Shown one piece after another: positions 1-7,530 of a stretch of 15,185 nt of DNA. Positions within the stretch are counted from its first letter, which is position 1. The number at the start of each line of letters is the position of its first letter. The stretch comes from Intrasporangiaceae bacterium (GTDB taxonomy: Bacteria; Actinomycetota; Actinomycetes; Actinomycetales; Dermatophilaceae), in the NCBI GenBank assembly GCA_012518475.1, contig JAAYSB010000099.1, forward strand, positions 1 through 15,185, in the 5' to 3' direction. Under the pieces are notes generated by a model. It was not told the origin of the DNA and did not search any database. It saw nothing but the letters and a program-made list of their open reading frames with translations. Position numbers and translations under genes: made by a program.

Positions 1-2
1 CT

Positions 3-356
3 GGCTATGGCTCACGCTGGGGACGTCTGCACGCGGGCATCGACATCGCCGCCCCGATCGGCACCCCGATCTACTCCGTCTCGAGCGGCACCGTCGTGCG
101 CATCTCGTCGGCGGGCGGTTGTGGCCGGCAGGTCTTCGTCGAGCACTGGGACGGCACGGTCACCCGCTACTGCCACATGCACTACTTCTCGGTGGATGTC
201 GGCCAGGCGGTCAGCCCTGGCCAGCTGCTCGGGGGTTCCGGCAACTCTGGCCGGTCAACCGGACCGCACCTCCACTTCGAGGTCCTCCCCAACGGCCTGG
301 ACAGCGCCCCGATCAACCCCTACGGCTGGATGCAGTCCAAGGGGATCGGTATCTGA
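3..356 (+). CDS. M23 family (LytM-type) metallopeptidase, C-terminal part
   Basis: The reading frame is open from the window edge to TGA at 354-356, so only the last 117 residues are visible. They form most of an M23 peptidase domain, a zinc endopeptidase that usually cuts peptidoglycan cross-bridges outside the cell. In fragment numbering the zinc ligands are H10 and D14 (HAGID) and H91 in HLHFE (89-93), with the conserved STGPHLHFEV stretch around them. The usual YxH region reads RYCHMH (55-60). Two cysteines (C40, C57) could form a disulfide, which would fit a secreted enzyme. The protein ends soon after the domain, as is normal for this family. The upstream part (signal peptide, possibly LysM, coiled-coil or NlpC parts) is outside the window. 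The truncation is an edge effect, not a pseudogene. Family call is firm; substrate is not known. Confidence 0.93.
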   Translation, partial: GYGSRWGRLHAGIDIAAPIGTPIYSVSSGTVVRISSAGGCGRQVFVEHWDGTVTRYCHMHYFSVDVGQAVSPGQLLGGSGNSGRSTGPHLHFEVLPNGLDSAPINPYGWMQSKGIGI

Positions 357-389
357 CCGCGCCTACCTCGCGCGCTCACCTTTCTCTCC

Positions 390-405
390 CACCCGTTCGC
401 GGGTG
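390..405. terminator. Hairpin between convergent M23 peptidase and pcrA genes
   Basis: CACCCG, loop TTCG, CGGGTG form a perfect 6-bp stem with a tetraloop, 34 bases after the peptidase stop and 51 bases before the pcrA stop. There is no clear T-tract, which is common for actinobacterial terminators. A second looser pairing, GAAGCTCT (432-439) with AGAGCTTC (458-465), spans the pcrA stop codon. A terminator role for either strand is inferred from position and stem stability. Confidence 0.55.
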
Positions 406-455
406 ACTCCACCCTGCGTCCGCGGCATGGCGAAGCTCTCTTCTCGAGCTGCTCC

Positions 456-2924
456 CTAGAGCTTCTCGAGCGGAGCGAACCGCAGCAGGAGCCGCTTCAC
501 CCCGGTCTCCGGCCCGAAGTCGACCTCAGCCTGGGCCCGGTCACCCTCTCCGGTCACCGCCGTGACAGTGCCGAGGCCGAACGCGTCATGGGTGACCTTG
601 TCGCCGGCAGTGAGCGACGGCACCGGTCTGGTCCCCCTGGCCCGGACTCCGGGACGGGCCGCGAGCGTCGCGATCGCGGGCTCACCTTGGCGGCGATAAC
701 CTCCTCGACCGGTTCCGTGACCTCCGGGTGATCCAGCCGGTCCGGTGCGCTCCCAGTCGAGCAGCTCCTCGGGGATCTCGTCGAGGAACCGCGAAGCCGG
801 TTGATACATGGGTTGCCCGAAGGCCGAGCGGACGACCGCGCGCGAGAGGTGCAACCGCTCCCGGGCTCGCGTGATGCCGACATAGGCGAGGCGTCGCTCC
901 TCCTCGAGCTCCTTGGGCTCGGGCAGGGAGCGTTGGTGCGGGAAGGTGCCGTCCTCGAGTCCGGTGAGGAAGACGACGGGGAACTCCAGACCCTTGGCCG
1001 TGTGCAGCGTCATGAGCGTGACGACCCCGTCCTCGGCTCCGTGGGCGTCGTCCGGAATCTCATCGGCGTCGGCGACGAGGGAGACCCGCTCGAGGAAGTC
1101 CTCAAGCGAGTATGCCTCGCCCGTCTCAGCGCGGGCCTCGTCGAACTCCCTTGCGACTGAAGCGAGCTCGGCGAGGTTCTCCAGGCGGGACTCGTCCTGG
1201 GGGTCACGGCTCTCCCGCAGCTCCTGGAGGTAGCCTGAGCGCTCGAGGATCGCCTCGAGGAGGTCACCGACCCCGGCGTCCTCGTCGGCGTGGACCTCAC
1301 CGAGGCCCTCGAGCAAGGTCGTGAAGCCCTTGATCGCCGTGATCGACCGGGTGGCGATGCCCGGGGCGTCCTCGGGTCGACCGAGGGCGGCGATGAACGG
1401 GATCCGCTCCCGCTCGGCCAGAACGCTGACACACGCTTCGGCGCGGTCCCCGATGCCGCGTTTGGGCACGTTGAGGATGCGGCGCAGGTTGACCGTGTCA
1501 GCGGGGTTGGAGATCACCCGCAGGTAGGCGATTGCGTCCTTGACCTCGCGACGCTCATAGAATCGGGTGCCGCCGACGACCTTGTAGGGCAGTCCCACCC
1601 GGACGAAGACCTCCTCCAGAGCACGGGACTGGGCGTTGGTCCGATAGAAGACCGCGACGTCCTTCGGCTTGGCGATGCCCTCGTCGGAGAGTCGGTCGAT
1701 GGTCCGGGCGACGAAGGCTGCCTCGTCGTGCTCGGAGTCGCCGACGTAGCCGATGATCTTCGTCCCGTCACCCGCCTCGGACCACAGGTTCTTCTTGCGG
1801 CGATCCGGGTTGCGGGCGATGACGGCATTGGCCGCGGACAGGATCGTCTGGGTGGAGCGGTAGTTCTGCTCGAGGACGATCGTGTGCGCCTGGGGATAGT
1901 CCTTCTCGAACTCGACGATGTTGCGGATCGTCGCCCCGCGGAAGGCATAGATGGACTGATCGGCGTCGCCCACGACAACGAGCTCGGCCGGCTCGATCTC
2001 GGGCGCCCCGGGGGCGACCGAGGGCGTGGCCCCCGCTCCACCGACAAGCTCGCGGATGAGGACGTACTGGGCGTGGTTGGTGTCCTGGTACTCGTCGACG
2101 AGAACGTGCCGGAACCGGCGCCGGTAGTGCTCAGCCACCTCGGGGAAGGCCTGCAGCATATGGACGGTCGTCATGATGAGGTCGTCGAAGTCGAGCGCGT
2201 TGGCCGCCCGGAGCCGCTGCTGGTACATCGTGTATGCCTGGGCGAGCAGGTGCTCCCGCTGGGTCGACTTCTCCCCCAGGCCCGAGGCATACGACTCCTC
2301 GTCGACGAGCTCGTTCTTGAGGTTGCTCACCTGGTGGCTGAAGGACCGCGGCGGGAACTTCTTCGGATCCAGATCGAGGTCGCGCATGACCATGGCCATG
2401 AGCCGGTGGCTGTCGGCGGCGTCATAGATCGAGAATGTCGACTTCAGCCCGACGGTCTTGGCCTCGCGGCGCAGGATCCGCACGCAGGCACTGTGGAAGG
2501 TCGAGACCCACATGGCCCGGGCCCGGCCGCCGACGAGCCCCTCGACCCGCTCACGCATCTCGGCCGCAGCCTTGTTCGTGAAGGTGATGGCGAGAATCTG
2601 TCCGGGCTGCACCCCCCGCGCCCCGAGCAGGTAGGCGATCCGGCTCGTGAGGACGCGGGTCTTGCCCGACCCGGCCCCGGCCACGATGAGGAGGGGGCCA
2701 CCCTCGTGGAGCACTGCCTCCCGCTGCGCGGGGTTGAGCCCCTCGAGAAGGGTCTCCGGGTCGACCTGTGGTCGTGCCTGCGGCGTCCCTCGTCCCCCGA
2801 CCTGTTCGGCCCACGTCGGGACCCCCTGGTCGGTCACCGCAGCCGTACGCGGGTCGCCGGGGGTCTGGTCGGGCTGGAGGCGGGGCGCATCGGGCCCGAA
2901 AAGGTCGTCGAAGAGGGTGCTCAT
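456..2924 (-). CDS. pcrA: ATP-dependent 3'-5' DNA helicase PcrA/UvrD
   Basis: An 822-residue superfamily 1A helicase that unwinds DNA with 3'-5' polarity in nucleotide excision repair, replication restart and removal of stalled RNA polymerase. All motifs are present: Q-motif GLNPAQREAV (62-71), Walker A AGAGSGKT (82-89), motif II VDEYQDTN (276-283), motif III GDADQSIYAFRG (319-330), motif IV EQNYRS (352-357), motif V TLHTAKGLEF (639-648) and motif VI RLAYVGITRARER (678-690). The C-terminal 50 residues (PSLTAGDKVTHDAFG onward, from 769) form the Tudor-like domain that in PcrA contacts RNA polymerase. A variable 55-residue N-terminal tail precedes the helicase core. The length is slightly above the family norm because of that tail. 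The ATG at 2922-2924 sits 10 bases after TAGGCT (2935-2940), so the mRNA probably has almost no leader. It is monocistronic, bounded by terminators on both sides, and shows no damage. Confidence 0.97.
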   Translation of the reverse strand: MSTLFDDLFGPDAPRLQPDQTPGDPRTAAVTDQGVPTWAEQVGGRGTPQARPQVDPETLLEGLNPAQREAVLHEGGPLLIVAGAGSGKTRVLTSRIAYLLGARGVQPGQILAITFTNKAAAEMRERVEGLVGGRARAMWVSTFHSACVRILRREAKTVGLKSTFSIYDAADSHRLMAMVMRDLDLDPKKFPPRSFSHQVSNLKNELVDEESYASGLGEKSTQREHLLAQAYTMYQQRLRAANALDFDDLIMTTVHMLQAFPEVAEHYRRRFRHVLVDEYQDTNHAQYVLIRELVGGAGATPSVAPGAPEIEPAELVVVGDADQSIYAFRGATIRNIVEFEKDYPQAHTIVLEQNYRSTQTILSAANAVIARNPDRRKKNLWSEAGDGTKIIGYVGDSEHDEAAFVARTIDRLSDEGIAKPKDVAVFYRTNAQSRALEEVFVRVGLPYKVVGGTRFYERREVKDAIAYLRVISNPADTVNLRRILNVPKRGIGDRAEACVSVLAERERIPFIAALGRPEDAPGIATRSITAIKGFTTLLEGLGEVHADEDAGVGDLLEAILERSGYLQELRESRDPQDESRLENLAELASVAREFDEARAETGEAYSLEDFLERVSLVADADEIPDDAHGAEDGVVTLMTLHTAKGLEFPVVFLTGLEDGTFPHQRSLPEPKELEEERRLAYVGITRARERLHLSRAVVRSAFGQPMYQPASRFLDEIPEELLDWERTGPAGSPGGHGTGRGGYRRQGEPAIATLAARPGVRARGTRPVPSLTAGDKVTHDAFGLGTVTAVTGEGDRAQAEVDFGPETGVKRLLLRFAPLEKL

Positions 2925-2934
2925 GTCATCGACA

Positions 2935-2940
2935 AGCCTA
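2935..2940 (-). promoter_or_regulatory. Putative -10 element of pcrA
   Basis: TAGGCT on the minus strand fits the TANNNT -10 pattern and lies 10 bases before the pcrA ATG. The same hexamer type precedes several other unit starts here. No convincing -35 and no Shine-Dalgarno sequence is seen. A very short leader of about three bases is predicted. Confidence 0.5.
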
Positions 2941-2998
2941 AGCCGCGCCGCCGACAGCCTCGCACGAACGCCTCATGAGCAGCCGCATGCAGCGCTGG

Positions 2999-3039
2999 GG
3001 GTGACCTCACCACGCTGCGGAACCGTGGTGGAGTCACCC
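2999..3039 (-). terminator. Long hairpin terminator behind the SRPBCC gene
   Basis: The arm at 2999-3014 (GGGTGACCTCACCACG) pairs with the arm at 3024-3039 (CGTGGTGGAGTCACCC) over 16 positions, with one G-T wobble and one C-A mismatch, around a 9-base loop. It starts 41 bases past the SRPBCC stop codon and lies upstream of pcrA. It therefore most likely ends SRPBCC transcription before pcrA. It also sits about 60 bases upstream of the pcrA -10, so a dual role cannot be excluded. Pairing is seen directly; function is inferred. Confidence 0.75.
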
Positions 3040-3079
3040 TGTCCCGGGTGGGGAGAGAAAGTCGAGGCGGGTGGGGTGG

Positions 3080-3562
3080 TCAGGGGGTGAGGCGCTGCTC
3101 GATGCGCTCGAGCGTGCGGCTCATGTTCTTGCGCGTCAGCCCCGCGAGCCGGCGCACGACCGGGCGGGCGGGCGGGGCCTCGGTGCTGATGTCCCACGTC
3201 TCGCGCACGAGCGTGCTCCCGTCAGGCTGCGGCTCGAGCTCATAGCGCCAGGTCCGGCCCGTTGCGACCAGGCTCAACGGCGCGGGGGCGAGCGTGCGCC
3301 AGGCGATCCGGCGGTTCTCCTCGAACTCGGTCACGACGTTCTTCGTCGCGTAGGGCACCCCCCACTTCATGCTCATCCCGAACGAGTCCCCGAGGCCGAG
3401 CCGCCGCTCCCCTCGCGTGGACGTGACGCTCTGAAGGGTGCCGGAACCGTCGATCTCGGTGTGCCGCGCCGGGTCGGCGAGGAGGTCGAAGATCGCCTCG
3501 GCCGGGGCGGGGATAACGCGCTGGACGGTGACCTGGTTCGGTGTGGGAGTCGATGACGGCAT
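3080..3562 (-). CDS. SRPBCC (START-like / polyketide cyclase-type) family protein
   Basis: A 160-residue soluble protein with the pattern of the SRPBCC helix-grip fold, which encloses a hydrophobic ligand cavity. The N-terminal strand and helix are visible as VQRVIPAPAEAIFDLLADP (13-31). They are followed by the family-typical acidic turn (HTEIDGSG, 34-41), alternating strands (GDSFGMSMKWG; EENRRIAWRT at 81-90; TWRYELEPQPDGSTLVRETW) and a long C-terminal helix (RKNMSRTLERIEQRL). No catalytic residue is diagnostic, and the ligand and role are unknown. An upstream ATG would add 23 residues, but the chosen ATG (3560-3562) starts the conserved part and has TACGCT seven bases before it, the leaderless pattern. 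It diverges from the primase-polymerase gene and is followed by a strong terminator. Fold call is confident; function unassigned. Confidence 0.87.
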   Translation of the reverse strand: MPSSTPTPNQVTVQRVIPAPAEAIFDLLADPARHTEIDGSGTLQSVTSTRGERRLGLGDSFGMSMKWGVPYATKNVVTEFEENRRIAWRTLAPAPLSLVATGRTWRYELEPQPDGSTLVRETWDISTEAPPARPVVRRLAGLTRKNMSRTLERIEQRLTP

Positions 3563-3569
3563 ACCCAGG

Positions 3570-3575
3570 AGCGTA
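3570..3575 (-). promoter_or_regulatory. Putative leaderless -10 element of the SRPBCC gene
   Basis: TACGCT on the minus strand is followed by exactly seven bases (CCTGGGT) and then ATG. This places the expected transcription start at or next to the A of the start codon. No Shine-Dalgarno sequence is present in those bases. It also decides against the upstream in-frame ATG. Confidence 0.6.
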
Positions 3576-3707
3576 TGCGCTGATCGGGTGGGCTGTGCAC
3601 CCAATCCGAGACGCGTGTTGGTCTGGCGCACTACGACAACCCGGTCACCTGGGTCGTTCCCTGAGTCCGGGCGGAGCAGCCGGCCGACGCCTCCCAGGCT
3701 CGACCAC

Positions 3708-3713
3708 TAGCCT
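3708..3713 (+). promoter_or_regulatory. Putative leaderless -10 element of the primase-polymerase gene
   Basis: TAGCCT is followed by seven bases (GAGGTCC) and ATG at 3721. The GAGG could also act as a weak Shine-Dalgarno but is closer to the ATG than usual. This and the SRPBCC promoter share the 158-bp divergent intergenic region 3563-3720, in which I see no further clear operator. Confidence 0.6.
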
Positions 3714-3720
3714 GAGGTCC

Positions 3721-4716
3721 ATGGCTGCACGCAAGGGGCAGTTCGGGGAGCCCGTCGTCCTCGACATCGACGGCTTCGACGTGCGCATCTCCAACCCGGA
3801 CCGGCCCTACTTCTCGGCCCGTGGCGAGACCAAGCTCGACCTCGCTCGGTACTACGAGGCGGTCGGTCCGGGAATCGTCAACGCGCTGCGGGAGCGACCG
3901 TGCATGCTGCACCGCTTCCCCGACGGGGTGGACGGTGAGAAGGTCCACCAGAAGCGGATCCCCCGCGGCGCCCCGCCGTGGATCGAGACGGTGCGGCTGC
4001 ACTTCCCGCGCTACGGGCTGCACGCTGACGAGCTGTGCGTGACCCGTCTCGCGGACGTCGTCTGGGCCGTGCAGATGAGCACGGTCGAGTTCCACCCCTG
4101 GAACTCACGTCGGGCCGACATCGAGAAGCCGGACGAGTGGCGGATCGACCTCGATCCGATGCCCGAGGCGTCCTATGCCTCGGTCCGCCGGGCGGCGACG
4201 GTGAGCGAGGAGGTCCTCGCCGAGCTCGGCGCGGTCGGCTACCCGAAGACGAGCGGTGGACGCGGACTGCACGTGTATGTGCGGATCGAGCCCGCGCACG
4301 GGTTCACCGAGGTCCGCCGGGCGGCCCTGGCCTTCGCGCGAGAGGTGGAGCGACGCATACCCGACGTCGTGACGACCGCCTGGTGGCGCCGTGACCGGGA
4401 CCCGGCGGCAGTCTTCGTCGACTACAACCAGAACGCCCGGGACCACACGATCGCCGCCGCGTACTCGGTACGCGGGACGCCGGAGGGCCGGGTGTCGGCG
4501 CCCTTGAGCTGGACCGAGATCGAGGACGCCGAGCCCGGGGACTTCACGATCGCGACCATGCCCGGCCGGTTCGCGGAGGTCGGCGACCTCATGGCCGACA
4601 TCGACCGGACCCCGTTCGACATCGCCCCGCTGCTGGAGTGGGCCGACCGGGACGAGGCCGATGGGGCAGAACCGGCACCGGACCCGGACGACCGACCCGA
4701 GGACCCCGCAACGTGA
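3721..4716 (+). CDS. Stand-alone LigD-type polymerase (archaeo-eukaryotic primase superfamily)
   Basis: A 331-residue homologue of the polymerase domain of DNA ligase D, without ligase or nuclease domain. The primase-polymerase motifs are intact. Motif I is RIDLDPMP (141-148) with metal-binding D143 and D145. Motif II is SGGRGLHVYV (178-187) with H184. Motif III is FVDYNQN (232-238) with D234. An upstream FHPWNSR (124-130) segment is also typical. Related mycobacterial proteins (the PolD/Prim-PolC type) fill gaps and extend primers, often with ribonucleotides, in NHEJ or base-excision repair. An in-frame extension upstream to 3541 exists, but homology starts at about residue 10 of the ATG at 3721, and a TAGCCT -10 lies seven bases before it. 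The last 20 residues are acidic and proline-rich. No Ku or ligase gene is nearby. Its stop overlaps the next start, so the two are translated as a unit. Confidence 0.92.
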   Translation: MAARKGQFGEPVVLDIDGFDVRISNPDRPYFSARGETKLDLARYYEAVGPGIVNALRERPCMLHRFPDGVDGEKVHQKRIPRGAPPWIETVRLHFPRYGLHADELCVTRLADVVWAVQMSTVEFHPWNSRRADIEKPDEWRIDLDPMPEASYASVRRAATVSEEVLAELGAVGYPKTSGGRGLHVYVRIEPAHGFTEVRRAALAFAREVERRIPDVVTTAWWRRDRDPAAVFVDYNQNARDHTIAAAYSVRGTPEGRVSAPLSWTEIEDAEPGDFTIATMPGRFAEVGDLMADIDRTPFDIAPLLEWADRDEADGAEPAPDPDDRPEDPAT

Positions 4717-6428
4717 CCGACAGGGACCGTCTCGCCACGGCGGTGGCGCGGCGGCTGCGACCGTGGGCGAAGCGGTCGCACGCGTCCAGCACGGTCCTCG
4801 CACTCCTCGGCTACCTCGCCTCGATGAGCCCGTCCCTGCTCCCTCGGACCTGGCTCATCCAGGGGGCGATCGCGGGCGTCTGCGCGGCCGGCGGCTATGC
4901 GCTCGGTCGGCTCCTCGAGATCGTGTTCGGGGCACTGGCACGGTGGGCCGAGATCGAGGTGACCATGTCGGACACCGCTCGTCGACTCCTCGTCTGGGGC
5001 TGGCCGACCCTCGTCCTCATCGTCCTGCTCGCCACCCCGAGCTTTATGCTCCGGGCCCACCAGCGCACTGCCGAGATCGTCGGGACACGCGCGCCGACAG
5101 GTCTCGACCTGCTCCTCGGATCCGTGTTCGCCGTCGTTGTCTTCGCAGTCATCCTCGGCATCTGGCACGGGGTTGCAGCACTCATCGAACGCACCTCGGC
5201 CGTGCTCAACCGTGCTCTGCCGCAGTGGATCTCGCGAGCGCTGGCCGCTGTCGTGGTGCTCGTGGCCCTCTCCGGCGCCACCGAACGGTTCGTCATCACC
5301 CCGTTCGTCGAACGGGCGGTGAGCGCGGCGAGCACCGTCAACGCCGGCGCGCTCACCGACCCGCCTCCCCAGAGCCCGCTCCGTTCCGGCAGCACAGCCT
5401 CGGCCGAGCGCTGGGAGACCCTCGGATTCGAGGGCCGCTCCTTCGTGGCAGCAGGGCCGTCGCAGGAGGAGATCGCCGCAGTGACGGGCGAGCCCGCCGA
5501 GGAGCCGATCCGGGTGTATGCGGGACTCACCGGCGGCCGCGACATCGAGACCGCTGCCGCTGCGGTCGTTGCCGAGCTGGAGCGCACCGGGGCCTTCGAG
5601 CGGGAGGCGATCCTCGTCGTCACGACGACAGGGACCGGGTGGGTCAACGAGTGGGTCCCGTCCTCGTTCGAGTTCCTCCTCGGCGGTGACTCCGCTGTCG
5701 CGGCGATGCAGTACTCCACCCTGCCCTCCCCCATCGCGTTCCTGCAGAGCGCGGCGCTCCCGCCGGAGGCCGGCACGGCCCTCATCACGGCGGTCCGCAC
5801 CGCGATCGACGCCCGTCCGGACAACAGCCGACCCCGGATGTTCCTGTCCGGGGAGTCGCTCGGCGCGTACGGAGCGAACGCGGACTTCGACTCGCTCGAC
5901 GACATGCTCGACACCGTCGACGGCGCGCTGTTCACCGGCACCCCCGGCTTCACCCCACTGCTCCGCGAGATCACCGACTCCCGCGTCCAGAGCTCGACGG
6001 AGGTGTTGCCCGTCGTCGACAACGGCGCCCACGTCCGCTTCGCCTCCGACGCAGCCGAGCTCGTGGCCGACCAGTTCGGCCGCGCCCTCGGACCCTGGGG
6101 CTATCCACGGGTGGTCTATCTTCAGCACCGCTCCGACCCGGTTGTGTGGTGGAGTCCCGAGCTGCTCATCAGGTCCCCGGACTGGCTCAACGAGACCCGG
6201 CAGGGATCTCCTGCCGAGCAGATGTCGTGGGCGCCGTTCGTCACGTTCTGGCAGGTGACGGCAGACCTCGGGTGGGCGAACACGGCCCCGCCGGGTGAAG
6301 GGCACCGCTATGGCCACGAGGTCGTGCCCGCCATGGCCGCGATCCTCGGTGATGAAGCGCTCGACGACTACTCGGTGATCCAGGACCACATCGCCGACAA
6401 GGACCGGTTCGCCCAGCAGCAACCCTGA
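4713..6428 (+). CDS. Membrane-anchored alpha/beta-hydrolase (Abhydrolase_9 type)
   Basis: A 571-residue protein matching the two-part architecture of the actinobacterial family that I believe includes mycobacterial Rv1069c (PF15420 N-terminal plus PF10081 catalytic domain). The N-terminal half carries about five hydrophobic segments (near 26-44, 47-75, 92-112, 131-158 and 173-189), so it is an integral membrane protein. The C-terminal half has the nucleophile elbow GESLG (380-384, S382), a probable acid D475 in QHRSDPVVWW, and histidines H531/H535 in GEGHRYGHE. The natural substrate is unknown; an esterase or lipase acting on lipid is plausible. A GTG at 4713-4715 was chosen because it overlaps the upstream TGA (GTGA) and starts just before the conserved region. 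An upstream ATG at 4638 would overlap the previous gene by 79 bases. It is translationally coupled to the primase-polymerase gene, which is an unexpected partner. Confidence 0.9.
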   Translation: MTDRDRLATAVARRLRPWAKRSHASSTVLALLGYLASMSPSLLPRTWLIQGAIAGVCAAGGYALGRLLEIVFGALARWAEIEVTMSDTARRLLVWGWPTLVLIVLLATPSFMLRAHQRTAEIVGTRAPTGLDLLLGSVFAVVVFAVILGIWHGVAALIERTSAVLNRALPQWISRALAAVVVLVALSGATERFVITPFVERAVSAASTVNAGALTDPPPQSPLRSGSTASAERWETLGFEGRSFVAAGPSQEEIAAVTGEPAEEPIRVYAGLTGGRDIETAAAAVVAELERTGAFEREAILVVTTTGTGWVNEWVPSSFEFLLGGDSAVAAMQYSTLPSPIAFLQSAALPPEAGTALITAVRTAIDARPDNSRPRMFLSGESLGAYGANADFDSLDDMLDTVDGALFTGTPGFTPLLREITDSRVQSSTEVLPVVDNGAHVRFASDAAELVADQFGRALGPWGYPRVVYLQHRSDPVVWWSPELLIRSPDWLNETRQGSPAEQMSWAPFVTFWQVTADLGWANTAPPGEGHRYGHEVVPAMAAILGDEALDDYSVIQDHIADKDRFAQQQP

Positions 6429-6439
6429 CCGGACTCACG

Positions 6440-6445
6440 CACAAT
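6440..6445 (+). promoter_or_regulatory. Putative -10 element of the quinone reductase gene
   Basis: CACAAT is followed by six bases (GGGGGT) and ATG at 6452. It lies in a 23-bp gap after the hydrolase stop, so the reductase can be transcribed independently and possibly without a leader. The first base deviates from TANNNT. The G-run could alternatively serve as a poor ribosome-binding site. Confidence 0.42.
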
Positions 6446-6451
6446 GGGGGT

Positions 6452-7426
6452 ATGACCGCACGCGCCTTAGTCGTCACTGCCCACGGGGACCGCAGCGTCC
6501 TTGCCCTTGAGCCGCGGGAGGTCCCCACGGCCGGGCCCGGACAGGCCGTCGTCGCCGTCGAGGCGGTCGGCATCAACTTCATCGACGTCTACCAGCGCGA
6601 AGGGGTGTATCCCACCAGTCCGCCCTTCGTCCTCGGGTCCGAGGGTGCCGGAGCGGTCATCGAGGTCGGACCCGGAGTCACCGAGGTCGCCGTGGGTGAC
6701 CGGGTCGCCTGGGCCATGGTCGTGGGCACCGCCGCGAGCCACGCTGTCCTGCCTGTCGACAAGCTCGTGCCGGTCCCTGACGCGGTGAGCTCCGAGTCGG
6801 CGGCTGCGGCGATGCTGCAGGGCATGACGGCGCACTACCTCGCCAACGACACCTATCCCGTCCAGCCCGGGGACTGGGCCCTGGTGCACGCGGCGGCCGG
6901 CGGGGTCGGACAGCTGCTGACCCAGATGGTCGTCGCCCGCGGTGGTCGGGTCATCGCCACGGCCGGCACGGCTGCCAAGTGCGAGATCGCCCGCAGCCGG
7001 GGGGCCGAGGTGGCCATCGACTACAGCGAGGTCGAGGATCTGGCGGCGACGGTCAAGGAGGCAGCCGGCCGAGGTGTGGACGTCGTCTATGACGGGGTGG
7101 GGGCATCGACCTTCGACGCCTCCCTCGCCTCGCTTCGGCCTCGTGGTCTCCTCGCGCTCTACGGTGCCGCGAGCGGACCGGTGCCGCCGTTCGACCTCCA
7201 GCGCCTCAACTCCGGCGGTTCGCTCTTCGTCACCCGGCCCAGCCTCGCGCACTATCTGCTCTCCCGTGAGGAGCTGGTCCATCGCGCCTCCGAGGTTCTC
7301 GGGGCCGTTGCCGATGGATCACTCCACCTCGAGATCGGCGGCCGCTGGTCCCTCGACGACGCCGCGGACGCCTACGAGGCGCTCGAGTCCCGTGCGTCCA
7401 CCGGCAAGCTGCTCCTGATCGCCTGA
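6452..7426 (+). CDS. qor: NADPH:quinone oxidoreductase, zinc-independent MDR family
   Basis: A 324-residue cytosolic medium-chain dehydrogenase/reductase of the quinone oxidoreductase subgroup, which reduces quinones with NADPH. Diagnostic stretches are GINFIDVYQREGVYP (40-54), the GSEGAGAVIEVGPGV region (62-76), GMTAHYL (124-130) and the dinucleotide-binding AAAGGVGQ (147-154). The catalytic and structural zinc cysteines of alcohol dehydrogenases are absent, as expected for this subgroup. The C-terminal GGRWSLDDAADAYEALESRASTGK-type ending is conserved and split here only by normal variation. The length is typical for E. coli QorA-like enzymes. The ATG at 6452 is the only start giving the conserved N-terminal strand. 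It follows the hydrolase by 23 bases on the same strand, and its transcription is closed by the hairpin at 7475-7509. Exact substrate is not certain. Confidence 0.94.
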   Translation: MTARALVVTAHGDRSVLALEPREVPTAGPGQAVVAVEAVGINFIDVYQREGVYPTSPPFVLGSEGAGAVIEVGPGVTEVAVGDRVAWAMVVGTAASHAVLPVDKLVPVPDAVSSESAAAAMLQGMTAHYLANDTYPVQPGDWALVHAAAGGVGQLLTQMVVARGGRVIATAGTAAKCEIARSRGAEVAIDYSEVEDLAATVKEAAGRGVDVVYDGVGASTFDASLASLRPRGLLALYGAASGPVPPFDLQRLNSGGSLFVTRPSLAHYLLSREELVHRASEVLGAVADGSLHLEIGGRWSLDDAADAYEALESRASTGKLLLIA

Positions 7427-7438
7427 GCCGTTCCACAT

Positions 7439-7454
7439 CCTGGCAATTGCCAGG
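7439..7454. repeat. Perfect 16-bp palindrome CCTGGCAATTGCCAGG
   Basis: A perfect inverted repeat without a spacer, 12 bases past the quinone reductase stop and 20 bases before the terminator hairpin. With no loop it is a poor RNA hairpin and looks more like a dimeric protein-binding site, although no promoter lies close by. The AT-rich centre stands out in this GC-rich sequence. Function unknown. Confidence 0.6.
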
Positions 7455-7474
7455 TTATGGCACGGCACACGACG

Positions 7475-7509
7475 GAGGCGGCCGCCGGAGACTCTCCGAC
7501 GGCCGCCTC
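7475..7509. terminator. Strong bidirectional hairpin terminator
   Basis: GAGGCGGCCG (7475-7484) pairs perfectly with CGGCCGCCTC (7500-7509). After one C-A mismatch, CGGAG (7486-7490) pairs with CTCCG (7494-7498) around the loop ACT. The stem therefore has 15 pairs. It lies between the convergent quinone reductase (+) and the 119-residue membrane protein (-) and is nearly symmetric, so it can serve both. It has no T-tract. Confidence 0.85.
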
Positions 7510-7530
7510 TGCGGTATGCGTGAACTGGGT

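Noticed and set aside
3..356. Broken peptidase pseudogene
   Set aside because: The frame is open to the first bases and the domain is intact, so the missing N-terminus is explained by the window boundary.
1290..2978. 562-codon plus-strand frame opposite pcrA
   Set aside because: It lies entirely antisense to conserved helicase motifs and gives low-complexity acidic/Arg-rich protein. It is a shadow frame.
4422..6422. Long open frame (666 codons) on the minus strand
   Set aside because: It is antisense to the alpha/beta hydrolase and the end of the primase-polymerase gene, both with clear motifs. Its translation is Arg/Gly/Glu/Asp-rich with no family pattern, as expected for a mirror frame in high-GC DNA.
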